A DNA stretch of 25,071 nucleotides from 2-01-FULL-39-10-A sp964565795. GTDB lineage: Bacteria; Patescibacteriota; Microgenomatia; Levybacterales; UBA12049. Positions within the stretch are counted from its first letter, which is position 1; each line of letters begins with the position of its first letter. The position numbers and the translations under genes were made by a program. Positions 1-9,700 of this stretch are shown one piece after another. The DNA is taken from assembly GCA_964565795.1 (NCBI GenBank), contig CAZMGC010000012.1, positions 1 to 25,071 on the forward strand, given 5' to 3'. The notes under the pieces are model-generated. The model was given only the letters and a program-made list of their open reading frames with translations. It had not been told where the DNA came from and ran no database searches.

Positions 1-1078
1 TTAGTGATCCACCCTCTTTGCAATTTCTTGCAGCTCCAAAGAATCTTTTTGCAGGCCACAAAGCTGCAGGATCAAACCCTCCTGAAAGAGTTCTTCCAGA
101 TGGAGCAACTGCTAAATTATAGGCTCGAGCTAACCTAGTAATTGAATCGAGTAAAATCACTACGTCTGTTCCCATTTCCACTAATCTCTTCGCTCTTTCA
201 AGCGTAATCTCGGCTACTCTAGTCTGATTTTCTGGTGGCTCATCAAAGTTTGATGCTATAACATCTCCTTTTACTGAGCTTGAAATATCTGTAACTTCCT
301 CAGGCCGCTCACCAATTAAGGCTGCCATAAGATGAGCTTTTGGAAAATTCTGAGAAATTCCAGCTGCGATTTCTTTAAGAATAGTAGTTTTTCCTGCTTT
401 TGGAGGCGAAACTACCATTGCGCGTTGTCCAAACCCGATTGGAGCCATTAAATCAATCATTCTGGTCGAGAGCGGAGTCTTTCCTGTTGTTAAAATTACC
501 TGTTTTGCTGGATAAATTGGGGTAAGATCATCAAAATATTCCCGACGCAAACTTTCTTCAGCTGGCATCTCATTAACCTTTTCTACCTTAAGAAGTCCAA
601 AATATCTCTCAGTGTCTTTTGGTGGTCTTCCAAGACCCTCTACTAAGTCGCCTGAGCGAAGCATAAATCTTCTTATTTGTGATTGAGAAATGTAGATATC
701 TCTAGCTGATGGAATAAACTTAGGGCGTAAAAATCCGTGTCCTTCAGGTTGAATATCTAAATATCCGGAAACCTCATAAGCCTGCTCCTGTCTTGGCTCT
801 CTATAACTAGAAAAATTATTATTAGGTCTTGAAAATGTGTTTCCTTGTTGCTCTTGAGGCTGAGATGCTGGCTCTCTAACTGGATCAGATGTCATCTTTT
901 CCGCATCATTTTCTGCCTGATTAGACTCAGATTGAGGCTCTCCCATTAAAGAATCCACAGCTTGCGCTGAATCAACCGAACGCGTTGTAGATTCAGCAGA
1001 ATCATTAACTGGTTCTAAAATTGTGTCATTCTGATTTTCATCAGTAGATTCGACATGTATTTTTTTCTTTACTGGCAT
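1..1078 (-). CDS. rho: Transcription termination factor Rho (5' part, runs off left edge)
   Basis: Hexameric RNA-dependent ATPase that ends transcription of untranslated RNA in the cytoplasm. The 359 visible residues comprise a disordered, acidic and Gln/Asn/Ser-rich N-terminus (about 1-98), an OB/cold-shock RNA-binding domain (about 101-172: GYLDIQPEGHGFLRP, DIYISQSQIRRF, RPPKDTERYF) and the RecA-like ATPase. The P-loop is PPKAGKTT (225-232), Walker B is VVILLDSITR (D311) and the Q-loop is PSGRTLSGG (326-334). The usual helical Rho_N extension before the OB domain is not recognisable. The start is the ATG at 1078-1076, with no alternative upstream and a putative promoter at 1188-1218, giving a leader of about 100 nt. 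The last roughly 60-90 residues lie outside the window. It is divergent from the DUF11 gene. The family assignment is certain. Confidence 0.97.
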   Translation of the reverse strand, partial: MPVKKKIHVESTDENQNDTILEPVNDSAESTTRSVDSAQAVDSLMGEPQSESNQAENDAEKMTSDPVREPASQPQEQQGNTFSRPNNNFSSYREPRQEQAYEVSGYLDIQPEGHGFLRPKFIPSARDIYISQSQIRRFMLRSGDLVEGLGRPPKDTERYFGLLKVEKVNEMPAEESLRREYFDDLTPIYPAKQVILTTGKTPLSTRMIDLMAPIGFGQRAMVVSPPKAGKTTILKEIAAGISQNFPKAHLMAALIGERPEEVTDISSSVKGDVIASNFDEPPENQTRVAEITLERAKRLVEMGTDVVILLDSITRLARAYNLAVAPSGRTLSGGFDPAALWPAKRFFGAARNCKEGGSL

Positions 1079-1187
1079 ATTGGAATTAGTTTGGTTTGGC
1101 AGTATTTACTTCGATAATCTTTGCACCATGGAAAATTACGACTGAGATTTTGAGATTTCCTTGCCACCCGGCACTAGAAGTAGATGT

Positions 1188-1218
1188 ATTATACAACACA
1201 TATAATATGTATTGTCAA
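1188..1218 (-). promoter_or_regulatory. Putative rho promoter
   Basis: On the minus strand TTGACA (1218-1213) is followed by a 19-nt spacer and TATAAT (1193-1188). The spacer is longer than the usual 17. The predicted start leaves about 100 nt of 5' leader before rho, which is room for control, but I see no defined structure. The -35 box lies 6 bp from the divergent -35 box at 1225-1230. Confidence 0.55.
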
Positions 1219-1224
1219 GATGGT

Positions 1225-1253
1225 TTGACATAGGCCCAGAGTTTTGTTAAAAT
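1225..1253 (+). promoter_or_regulatory. Promoter of DUF11 surface protein gene
   Basis: TTGACA (1225-1230), 17-nt spacer, TAAAAT (1248-1253). The -10 box ends 12 nt before the ATG at 1266, so the transcript should carry a leader of only about 5 nt. It is back-to-back with the rho promoter. Confidence 0.75.
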
Positions 1254-1265
1254 GCCCTCCTTAGC

Positions 1266-1967
1266 ATGAAAAACATTGTATTTATAGTATTACTAATCGT
1301 CTTTGTATTTCTATCGCCAGTTACTGCTATCGCAGCAGGTGTTGAGAGCTGCACACCTATATATGGTGGTGGTGAAAGCTGTCTTCCTCAAGATAAAATC
1401 TCAGTTGATAAAAAAGTAAAAGAACCTAATTCAGATAAGTTTGTTGATAATCTCTCGTCTTCTCAAGCTAAATATAAAGCTGGAGACACAATCACTTTCC
1501 AATTAACAATCACTAACAAAGGAAAAGAAACTTTAAAAGAAGTTACTGTTATTGATAAGCTACCTGCATATATTGTCTACACATCAGGACCTGGAAGTTT
1601 TGATACTAAAACTAGAACGCTTAGCTTCAAAATTAATGGTTTAAAACCAAATGAATCCAGGAATTTTATGGTAGTTGGAACAGTTAATAACGTAGGAAAA
1701 TCCACTTGCGTAGTTAATTATGCATCTGTTAGAAGTGGAAACTTAAAAGCTGATGATAACTCAAGATTCTGCCTAGAAAAAAGTGTATGCATAGAAGGTC
1801 CTGCTTCACAAACTCAACCAAACCAACCAACAACAAAAGGTGGATTCCCTGTTATGCCAGCGCCAATTGGAATGACCCAGACTCCAGCAACAGGTCCGTC
1901 TACGCTTGCATTTCTTTCATTATTACCTCTTGGTTTAGCAGGATTTTATATCCGAAGAAAATTTTAA
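1266..1967 (+). CDS. Secreted DUF11-domain surface protein with TPATG sorting-like tail
   Basis: The 233-residue exported protein has a signal peptide (about 1-24, ending AIAA-G), two Cys-Gly-rich segments (26-40), a DUF11-type conserved repeat domain (about 48-168; KAGDTITFQLTITNKG, VTVIDKLP, pattern typical of extracellular Ig-like DUF11 modules), a Pro/Thr/Gln linker and a C-terminal tripartite tail. The tail is TPATG (206-210), a hydrophobic stretch (about 212-228) and the basic end RRKF. That layout copies a sortase signal with TPATG in place of LPxTG, so covalent wall attachment or membrane anchoring is inferred; no sortase gene is in the window. Five cysteines remain in the mature part and may form disulphides. 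It stands alone downstream of its own promoter. The ligand or role is unknown. Confidence 0.85.
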   Translation: MKNIVFIVLLIVFVFLSPVTAIAAGVESCTPIYGGGESCLPQDKISVDKKVKEPNSDKFVDNLSSSQAKYKAGDTITFQLTITNKGKETLKEVTVIDKLPAYIVYTSGPGSFDTKTRTLSFKINGLKPNESRNFMVVGTVNNVGKSTCVVNYASVRSGNLKADDNSRFCLEKSVCIEGPASQTQPNQPTTKGGFPVMPAPIGMTQTPATGPSTLAFLSLLPLGLAGFYIRRKF

Positions 1968-2038
1968 TTGATATCTTCTGAATAGTTAATTAGTAGTTTG
2001 TAATCTTATGATTTTATTAAATTACACGCATAATTTAT

Positions 2039-2067
2039 TTGACAATACAAATTTTAGGGAATATAAT
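2039..2067 (+). promoter_or_regulatory. Promoter of glycosyltransferase-like gene
   Basis: TTGACA (2039-2044), 17-nt spacer, TATAAT (2062-2067): a perfect consensus match. It leaves a leader of about 53 nt before the ATG at 2127. No Shine-Dalgarno sequence is visible in the leader. Confidence 0.8.
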
Positions 2068-2126
2068 TTATCTAAATAAACAACAAACATCTTCTGTCCC
2101 ACCGGTAAATTTTCTCCCAAAAAAAT

Positions 2127-2891
2127 ATGAATAATAAACCTTTAGTTTCAATAGTATTACCAGTATATAAATCAGAAAAATATCTGGAAAGCTGCTTAGA
2201 AAGTCTTTCAACTCAAAGCTACAAGAATATTGAGATCATTGCAGTTGTCGATTATTTAGGAGATGAGAGTCTTAAAATTTTAAAACGCTATAAAAAAATA
2301 GATAAAAGACTTCGAGTATATTCAAATTTACAAAGATATGGCCTCGCATCAACTCTAAACCGCCTAATTAGACTTTCTAAAGGTGACTACATAGCATTTA
2401 TGGATTCTCAAGGAGTAGCTTTAAAGTCAAGAATAAATAAACAGGTTAAATTCCTAATGGATAATCCAAAAGTAGCTGCTGTTGGATCTCAAGCTATACT
2501 ATTAGATGAGGATAACAAAAAGCTTGGTAAAACTGAGCTTCCGCAAGCCCACGAAGAGATCTATGGGCAATTAGTAGCAGGGACCTCTATGAAATTTGAA
2601 ACAGCGATGGTGGATAAAACACGACTTCCAAAGGATATTCTTAAGTTTAAGAAAAACACCCACTACCCTTTTATGTATGTAGATGTATTTATGAAGATTG
2701 GTGTTTATAGGGAAATAGCAAATCTTAAAGAAAATCTCATTAATGCAAGACAATTAAGTAAGGAAAAAAACCAGCTTATTAATCTGGAAAAGAAGCTTTC
2801 ATTCATCAAAATCCTCTTTGACTCAACAACTAACTACGAATACAAACCTTCACTAAAAACACTCTTTTCCCCAATACTCAGACAGAGCTAA
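2127..2891 (+). CDS. GT2-fold glycosyltransferase-like protein with degenerate active site
   Basis: The N-terminal half follows the family 2 glycosyltransferase (GT-A) plan: PLVSIVLPVYKSEKYLESCLESLSTQSYKNIEI (5-37), then the first nucleotide-binding loop, then GDYIAFMDSQGVALKSRINKQVKFLMDNPKVAAVG (86-120). In active relatives the first loop reads VDDGSxD and the metal-binding motif reads D(A/S)DD. Here they are VDYLGDES (41-48) and DSQG (93-96), so D93 remains but the DxD aspartate is lost. The protein is also short (254 residues) and lacks a membrane segment. After residue 200 the sequence is helical and Lys/Asn-rich (LKENLINARQLSKEKNQL) and resembles no transferase tail I know. It is probably a catalytically weakened or repurposed paralogue, or one with altered metal use. 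The fold call is secure and the activity is not. Confidence 0.8.
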   Translation: MNNKPLVSIVLPVYKSEKYLESCLESLSTQSYKNIEIIAVVDYLGDESLKILKRYKKIDKRLRVYSNLQRYGLASTLNRLIRLSKGDYIAFMDSQGVALKSRINKQVKFLMDNPKVAAVGSQAILLDEDNKKLGKTELPQAHEEIYGQLVAGTSMKFETAMVDKTRLPKDILKFKKNTHYPFMYVDVFMKIGVYREIANLKENLINARQLSKEKNQLINLEKKLSFIKILFDSTTNYEYKPSLKTLFSPILRQS

Positions 2892-2958
2892 GCAATTTAC
2901 GCTTCTCAATTACCAATTTCCATTAAAGTTACAGTTTTAAATTATTACCTTATTGGTG

Positions 2959-3008
2959 AATGGTAAGTGAAAATGGTAAGCATAAATCTTATCCCAAAGT
3001 TATCCACA
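2959..3008 (+). other. DnaA-box-like cluster (possible origin-type or DnaA-regulated site)
   Basis: A perfect consensus DnaA box TTATCCACA lies at 3000-3008. A 7/9 copy TTATCCCAA sits 2 bp upstream at 2989-2997 in the same orientation. Just before them the 9-mer AATGGTAAG occurs twice with 13-bp period (2959-2967 and 2972-2980). Just after them is a T8 run, G, and an A8 run (3009-3026), an easily melted stretch. The arrangement resembles a small origin or DnaA-controlled promoter region, but dnaA, rpmH or other origin neighbours are not in view and two boxes could be chance. Confidence 0.3.
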
Positions 3009-3104
3009 TTTTTTTTGAAAAAAAATTTAGCCTGTCATGTCAATCTAAAATAGCTATTTTTTACTACAGGTCTGGGGATTTCTCTTCCTCATTTTGCTAT
3101 AGGT

Positions 3105-3133
3105 TTGACACTATTGACAGGGTATGTTAAAAT
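3105..3133 (+). promoter_or_regulatory. Promoter of small protein gene
   Basis: TTGACA (3105-3110), 17-nt spacer, TAAAAT (3128-3133). The -10 box ends 10 nt before the ATG at 3144, which predicts a leader of 3-5 nt. Confidence 0.7.
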
Positions 3134-3143
3134 TCAAGAAGTT

Positions 3144-3287
3144 ATGGTTAATCAATTTCTTTCACTTCTAAGAAGAAAAAATTTAAAATCTACTAACTCT
3201 AGAGAAGAAGCTTTAATAAGACTTGGAAGAGAACAATTTAGAAAATTGACAGATAAAGGAATTGAATTACCGGTAGTACTTTTATAA
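3144..3287 (+). CDS. Small basic protein, 47 residues, unknown function
   Basis: I do not recognise this protein. It starts MVNQFLSLLRRKNLKS, is rich in Arg/Lys and Leu, and looks helical throughout (REEALIRLGREQFRKLTDKGI), ending IELPVVLL. It is cytoplasmic by appearance, with no signal or membrane segment. The reading frame is open upstream to a TTG at 3105, but that TTG is part of the -35 box, so the ATG at 3144 is the likely start. Support comes from the near-perfect promoter placed exactly for a leaderless start and from its protein-like composition. It lies between the DnaA-box-like cluster and a large hairpin. Confidence 0.55.
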   Translation: MVNQFLSLLRRKNLKSTNSREEALIRLGREQFRKLTDKGIELPVVLL

Positions 3288-3310
3288 TTTGAGGTTTTAT
3301 TCTTTTTGAC

Positions 3311-3374
3311 AAAAAAAGAGCATCGCTTTCGTTACTCAGGATGATAAATACAAGGTACGAAAAGCAATGCTCTT
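3311..3374 (-). terminator. Intrinsic terminator-like hairpin downstream of giant surface gene
   Basis: Read on the minus strand, arm 3374-3357 (AAGAGCATTGCTTTTCGT) pairs with arm 3332-3316 (ACGAAAGCGATGCTCTT) with one mismatch and one bulged base, around a 24-nt loop. A T7 run (3317-3311, overlapping the arm end) follows, as in a Rho-independent terminator. It lies about 400 nt beyond the giant gene's stop, the only upstream gene on this strand. The stem is long and the loop large for a simple terminator, and part of the sequence (TCATCCTGAGTAACGAAAG) resembles REP-type repeats linked to RAYT transposases, so a REP-like origin is possible. Confidence 0.6.
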
Positions 3375-3541
3375 CAAAATAACATTTAGTTTTTCAGGCA
3401 GGAATAAAACTAAATGCCAAGTAAATTTGTAACAAAGAATAAGATTCTTGTCAAGAAAAATTGATGAGGCCAGAAAATGCAGATTACATTGTCACAGCTG
3501 GATAATTCATATATTTTAATTTGATTTTTGCTTATTGGTAT

Positions 3542-3576
3542 AGGGATACGGGCATTGGGCAGGTGCTCGTATCTCT
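3542..3576. other. 13-bp stem hairpin of unknown role
   Basis: Arms AGGGATACGGGCA (3542-3554) and TGCTCGTATCTCT (3564-3576) pair over 13 bp with a 9-nt loop. Two positions are G:U on the plus-strand RNA and A:C on the minus-strand RNA, so the plus-strand transcript folds better. No T-run follows on the plus strand beyond TTT. It is locally the most GC-rich piece of an AT-rich intergenic stretch. Confidence 0.6.
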
Positions 3577-3780
3577 TTACCAGTAGGCAAATTTCACTTA
3601 ACAGTTCAGTTTGTTTTTTTCTATTAGAAAATAACACAACCTGTTTTATAACCCTCTACGATCATCTACCTGGAAACTCAAGACATTAAAGCATTAATTC
3701 ATCGACTTAAAATTATTTGGGTGCTTAACGTTATTTAACGACTCTCTGGATATCCCTTAAATTATAATTAGGAATATATT

Positions 3781-6700
3781 TTATCTAAGTCTTGTACCAC
3801 CCCTAAGTCTTGTTCCGCCTCTTACTGCAGGCTGTGAAGTATTAGTAAACTGTGCTTCAAACATGTCCAGACTCAAGACTTCGTTTGCTGAAGTTGATGG
3901 TGCATCTTGTATTACTCTAAGGTACGCCCAACAGTTTGCGGTATTATTTGTACAAGCAGCGTATCTTGTTCCAATTCCCGGCGACTCATTGAAGTAATAT
4001 TCTGATAAATTTGAGGTTAATGAATATGTAAGCGTCAAGTCAGTATCTGGCGAAGTCGAACTATCAGAAACCAAAGTTACCCAGTTATTTGTACTTCCTC
4101 CTCTGTAAATTTGGAGAGAAACCGGCCTAATACTTGTAGCTACGGACGACTTAACCACAGCAGTAGCATTAATACTATTTGTATTTAAGTTATTTGGGTT
4201 ATTTACTTTAAGAAGAAATGTCGGTACTGCAGAGCTGGATGCATTTACATTTAGATCTCCCGTTACTACGTTATAGTTATTATCATTCCCCTCTACGCTT
4301 ACATAATCAACTGTAGAAAAAGAGCTGTCTAAATCAGAAAAACTAGCTGATCCGGTAGTATAAGTGAAACCTTTTGAATAATTTTTTGCTCCAACTGTAG
4401 GTGCACCACGTCCAAGCGTATAATGCCTCTGAACTTGAGTAGAATTTAACACGACACCTTTATATATTGCGACTTCATCTATTGGTCCGTCATAATAGCT
4501 ACCTGCTTCCCTTCTTGCAATATAAAGTGGACTGGTATTTGTGAGATCTGTTGCGCTTTCAGAAGAAATATCAGTAGGTGTTCCTGATACTTGTCCATCA
4601 ATATACCAGGTACATACACCATCCCTATCCATAGTTACTACAACATGGTGCCACGCACTATCGCTTATATCCGTTCCTGTACCTGATTGACAAGATACAG
4701 AATTTATTCTTGATGATAGTCCATCTAGGCTCGCTCGCCAGAAAAGCTCCCAGTCGTTTGCATTATTATCTCCGCTATGACCTAAAACAAATTGTGCTGT
4801 TCCCGGAACCGCTGATCTATTAAGCCAAACCTCCAGACTGAAATCCCCTGTTCCAAAATCGTAGGCAGTATGATCAGGAACTGTTACGTATTCTAAGCTT
4901 GCAGCAGCAAATGATGTAGAAGCATTAGTATCTCCTATAATCGCTCCTTGTCCTCCAAAAGTAGGAGTATTTGTGTATGTTCCATCGTTATTTGTTATTG
5001 ATAAATCATTAGCATTAGTACCAGATGTCTCTCCTAATCTCCAATAACCAACTAGCCCAGGAGTGCCCATAATTTCCGTAGAGTATGGAGTTAGCTGATC
5101 TTTCTGCTCAACTTGCACCTGCTCCGCCCCAATACTTACAAAAGTAGAATCTGACTTCATGTTTAAATAACTAGCCTCTATCCAGTCAACTGTTTTATCA
5201 TTATCGCTAATTCTGACTTCATCAAGCATACCGCTGAACCAATTTGACCAAAGTCCGATCGTAAAACCAGATAAGGTAGTATTAGGATTAGTTCCAGGAT
5301 TATAGTCAGTTCCTACCTCTACTCCGTCTATATAACCTTCAAAATTAGTTCCATCATAGCTAACTACACCATAATGCCAATTGCCGTCATTTACCACACT
5401 TGAAGAGGTAAAACAGGTTCCAGTAGAGCGAACTTTCATACAAAAAGCTCCATTTGCTACATACATATCTATATCCTGTGGATCAACCTGAGTTCCATAG
5501 CCAAATATAGCCCTACTCGATGAGTCACCTGAAAATGATGTCCTGAACCAGCCTTCTATTGTTCTAGCGGCATTTCCGGCAGGAAAACCTGTATCACTTC
5601 CATCAAAATCATCATCACTTCCGTCAAAGTCTATGGCTTTTCCAATCTGTCCATTAACCTGATCAGCGCTAGTCATACTTCCCTCCATATTTCCATTCGC
5701 ACTGCTTGCTGTAGAATCACAAACTTCATCCGTTCCGGAACAGGTAGTTGCAGGGTTTTCTTTTAAGTGCCAGACGCCCTTATAATTTGAATTCCATGTG
5801 CCGGTTCCATCAGCCCCGGCCGAAGCCTGAGAATTGTTATAGTACATCCAGATATAATCAGTAGCTACTCCAAGCGTAATTGACGGGACTTCTACCCATA
5901 CTATGGACTCCCCTGTTTCATCCCATTTTTCAATTTCATAGTCAAGGAGTGTGAGTCCGTCTGCGTCTATAAATCTTAAATCCTGCGCAGCATTTTGAAC
6001 TTCACCATAATCTATAGTGCTTGAATCAAGTCTTACAAGAACTGGAAAGTTAGTAAGATTTTCAGCAGATGCTCGATTATCAAATGTAACTTTCTTCCTT
6101 GATTTCCAGTTACCATTACAGTCCGCTGCTGTATTTGCTCCGCTTCCCACATTACACCAGACTGAACTTGGCGGATTAACTGGAGCCGAACAAGATCCTT
6201 CACAGTTAATCTGAAGAGTAGGATCAAGCATAGTTGTAGCCGTATCATCTGATGAAATAAATTGGGCATAATTTGAAGAACCTGAATCAACATTTGAAAT
6301 AAGGAGAAGGGATATACTGTTCCCGCTTGCCCAAGTCCCAGACCCATTAAGATCCCCTACGCATGGCTGAGCATTTGATACTCCCCTGCAAGTTACTTCC
6401 TGGATTAAATCTGTAACATCAAGCCTGTATGTATTTCCAGTATTTGTTGAACCACTAAAATCTATGGAGTACGTATAACTATTTGCAGTTCTCACTCTAT
6501 CTCCAATACAGCTTGTGGTTAGATTTGCTGAAGGACAATTATTCGTATAGGCACTAAAGGCTGACGAATTATCCTGATCTTCTGCATATATCGTGAATGA
6601 AAGCGCAGAAGATCCATTCCTGTCATTAGCCCGTATATCTAGATAAGCTGAGGATATCTTAGCACCCGGAGAAACTGTTATGTTTTGAAAACGATATCCC

Positions 6701-9700
6701 ACATCATAATCCCCTCCCTGTGGTGAGCACCCAGGCTCAAAAGCATACCAGCCTAATAGGTCATTCGTATCTGTGATTGCTTGATCGTCCTGTGCCCCGT
6801 CTGCACAATTCAAATGCGCAGCATCATCTGCTGATGCTGCAACAGTCACAGTTTTATCTGAGAGATCAGCAAAATGTCTCTCGTAGAGAACATCTGAATC
6901 AGTAGTATCAGTTATAAGAAAATCAAATCCCACTATATCTGACGTAGTTTTTGTTGCAACAGCTGAAGGATGTGAAACTGTTGAATCAGCATAGAGAGTA
7001 TATTCACTTCCCCAATCATTTGCATTATCGCAAACACCGTTAGCTGACGCTGCAATCCCCTTGCATCTTCTGTAAACCAGATAATTTGTTCCAGGATCAA
7101 GTACATAAAAGAGATAAATGTCTGATTGATCAGAGCTGAGATTTAACGTTAAATCTGAAGCTTCTGTTACTGTAGGAAATCCAGTATCTGTCCAATTAGC
7201 TGCTACTGACGGATCTTTATTGTTTGCCACATTTTTAACATGCAGTACATCAGTAGTAGTATCTTCGACATAGGCTACGAACAATCGATTATTAACATAG
7301 TCTACGGTACTGCTTAATGGATATTCCGTATAACCTGTCCAGTTTCCTCCCAAAGTATCTATAGCCGTAATTCCATTTCTAAATGATGCCCCTACTGAGG
7401 CCATATTATTTTCCCATCTGCTATCAGTGATGTCATCCCATGGCACATATGAAATTCCTAAATCATCAGTACTATTTACTCCTCCTGCAATAATAAGAGC
7501 GTTAGAGTTCCTATCATTAATATATACTTCTCTTATGTTAACTGGAGTAGGAAGAGCTGCGCTTGGTCTTATCCTAATCCAGTATAATCCGCTAGTCTGA
7601 TTTACTGTTGTAGTTGCCCAATTGCCTGGCTGATCAAAAAGAAGAGAACCATCATTAAAAAAGGCATAAGTTCCGTTATAAGTATTATCAGTAAAATTTG
7701 AAAGACTTATCCAATTTGCTCCATCCCAATACTGAGCCGTAGAAAGAGTTGAGGCATTAGCATTATTTACATTATTAAAATCCAAAGTCACTTTAGAGAA
7801 AGGCTTACTATCCCCGATATAAATGTAATCAGTTGTAGTAAATCCGCTAATATCACTATTTGTTATTAATGATCCGTCTATAGTGCTTGAGAGACTTGAA
7901 AAAGTGCCATTCGCATCTCTCATTACACTACTTGGACTTCTTCTGGGTTTTCCAGGAAGCTGATTTAAAGTATTATGATGAGTAGTAGTTGCTGAAACAA
8001 CTAAAGATGCATCAGCTGTCCCTTTATTCGTGGACGACGAGGGAAGACCCACGCCTCCATTTTTTTCAGTATCGCTTGCTGTACCTTGAGAATATTTTTC
8101 TTCACTAGCATTTTTCCATGTGCTCCCTAAATCCCAGTGATTCTCAATCTCATCATCTGTTAAAACCCTGTTGTAAATTGCTACCTCATCTATCGTACTG
8201 TTAAAGTAAGCACTATTATCCCCCCTTCTTCCTATATTTAATGGCGCAGTTCCATTCGTGGGATTAGCTATCCATGTCGTATCGCGAGCAACCTCAATTC
8301 CATCTACAAACATAACTAGTGTATCTGTGTTATCATTTAAAGTCATTACTACATGATGCCAGGTTTCCTCCGCAGGAATTTCACTTCCTGCATCAGCAAC
8401 CCCTGCACCAGCAGCAGTATTATGAGCTCCCTGATAAAAAATTCCATTTCCTCCTCCACCTGCCCATTGCCACTGATAGATTTGCCACTCATAATTTGAT
8501 AACGCACTTTTTGCAACAATTGAGCCACCTTCAAGACTATTTCCAAGAGTCCAGGCCTCTACGGTTAACTCCCCCGTTGTTGTCACAGAATATGCATCAT
8601 TGTCAGGAATAGTCACATACTCACTCTGGGAAGCATTAAAACTAACCGCTGCATCACTATCACTAGCGAGTCCTCCTGTAACACCCAATGTAGGAGTATT
8701 TGTATATGTTCCATCATTATTAGTTGAGGATTCATCATTGGCATTTGTGCCAGATGGTTCATTTAATCTCCAATAACCAACCAAGCCTGATGTACTATCT
8801 ACTGTATTAAAATATGTTTCACTATTAACGATGTCACGGGTTAAAGTTCTTATTTCTCCTCGGTTTGTTCCATTTGCACTATAAGAAATTACAATTTTTT
8901 CTTTTCCGAGCCCTGCCCCTTTATTTGCAATAATTAATGCTGGCCTTGAGGTAACATCTGAAGTGTCAATATTCTCTACAGTTCCCTGTGCAATACTGGA
9001 AATTGTATTACTCCCGCCTCTGATAACTGTGAGCTTAGAATATTCAAGATCTGAATCAGTACTATTAACCAAGGCTACGTGTATATTGTTTGAACCATCA
9101 ATGTCAGCTGCAATTCCGTTGGAAGTTCCAGCTCCACCATCTAAGTTTATAGCAGCATCTATCCATGTCGAAGAGTTAAAATTTTTATAGTAAACATTAT
9201 CGTCTCCGGTTCCGCCATCAAATATGGCTATTAAATTTCCCCATGTATCTCTAATAATTTTTCTGGAATTACCATATGCAGTACCGGTAGTTGAAGCTGC
9301 AGAATCAATTACAACAGGGTCCACGGTCAGCGGATACGAGGCTTCTTTAAGCTCTTCTTCTGAAAGATTTATTGAAAGAGAATAACTTCCAGTTTGGTTT
9401 TGCGTTAATACATATTTACTTTCTATGTCTTTATCTTTAGAGTCTTTAGTTACAGGTTTTGGAATAGCAAACTTAGTTTCCAACTGCCCGCCAATTTCCC
9501 CATTCCATACTATTTCCCCATCAGGAAATAATTCTCCGGTTAAATCCTGATTTAAGTCTTTATCGTTTCCAGAAACAAAATCAAAATCCAATCCATTATA
9601 TTTTAGATTTGATTTATCATTTATTATGTAATCAGCCTTTACTCTATCGGTCATCATTTCATAGCGAGCTTTAATTCCGGGATAAATTTCCCACTCTATG

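Larger units (their letters stand above)
3288..3780. other. 493-nt gene-poor stretch with two large hairpins
   Basis: I see no convincing gene, tRNA or repeat array here. On the minus strand it would be the 3' untranslated region of the giant surface-protein gene, ending at the terminator hairpin 3311-3374. A second, more compact hairpin sits at 3542-3576. A 75-codon minus-strand frame (3410-3637) crosses the second hairpin but has no family resemblance and no promoter. The stretch could hold a structured non-coding RNA or the remnant of a small mobile element. Confidence 0.4.

Noticed and set aside
3105..3143. N-terminal extension of the small protein from a TTG
   Set aside because: The TTG is part of the -35 box TTGACA and the extension spans the promoter; the ATG at 3144 fits a leaderless start.
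3410..3637. 75-codon minus-strand frame between the two hairpin regions
   Set aside because: Composition is odd, it crosses the 13-bp hairpin, and it shows no promoter, ribosome site or family resemblance; most likely chance.
6017..6347. Frames in other phases inside the giant surface gene (also 8319-8612 and 8963-9190)
   Set aside because: They lie wholly inside a long gene with strong domain matches and have no independent protein signature.
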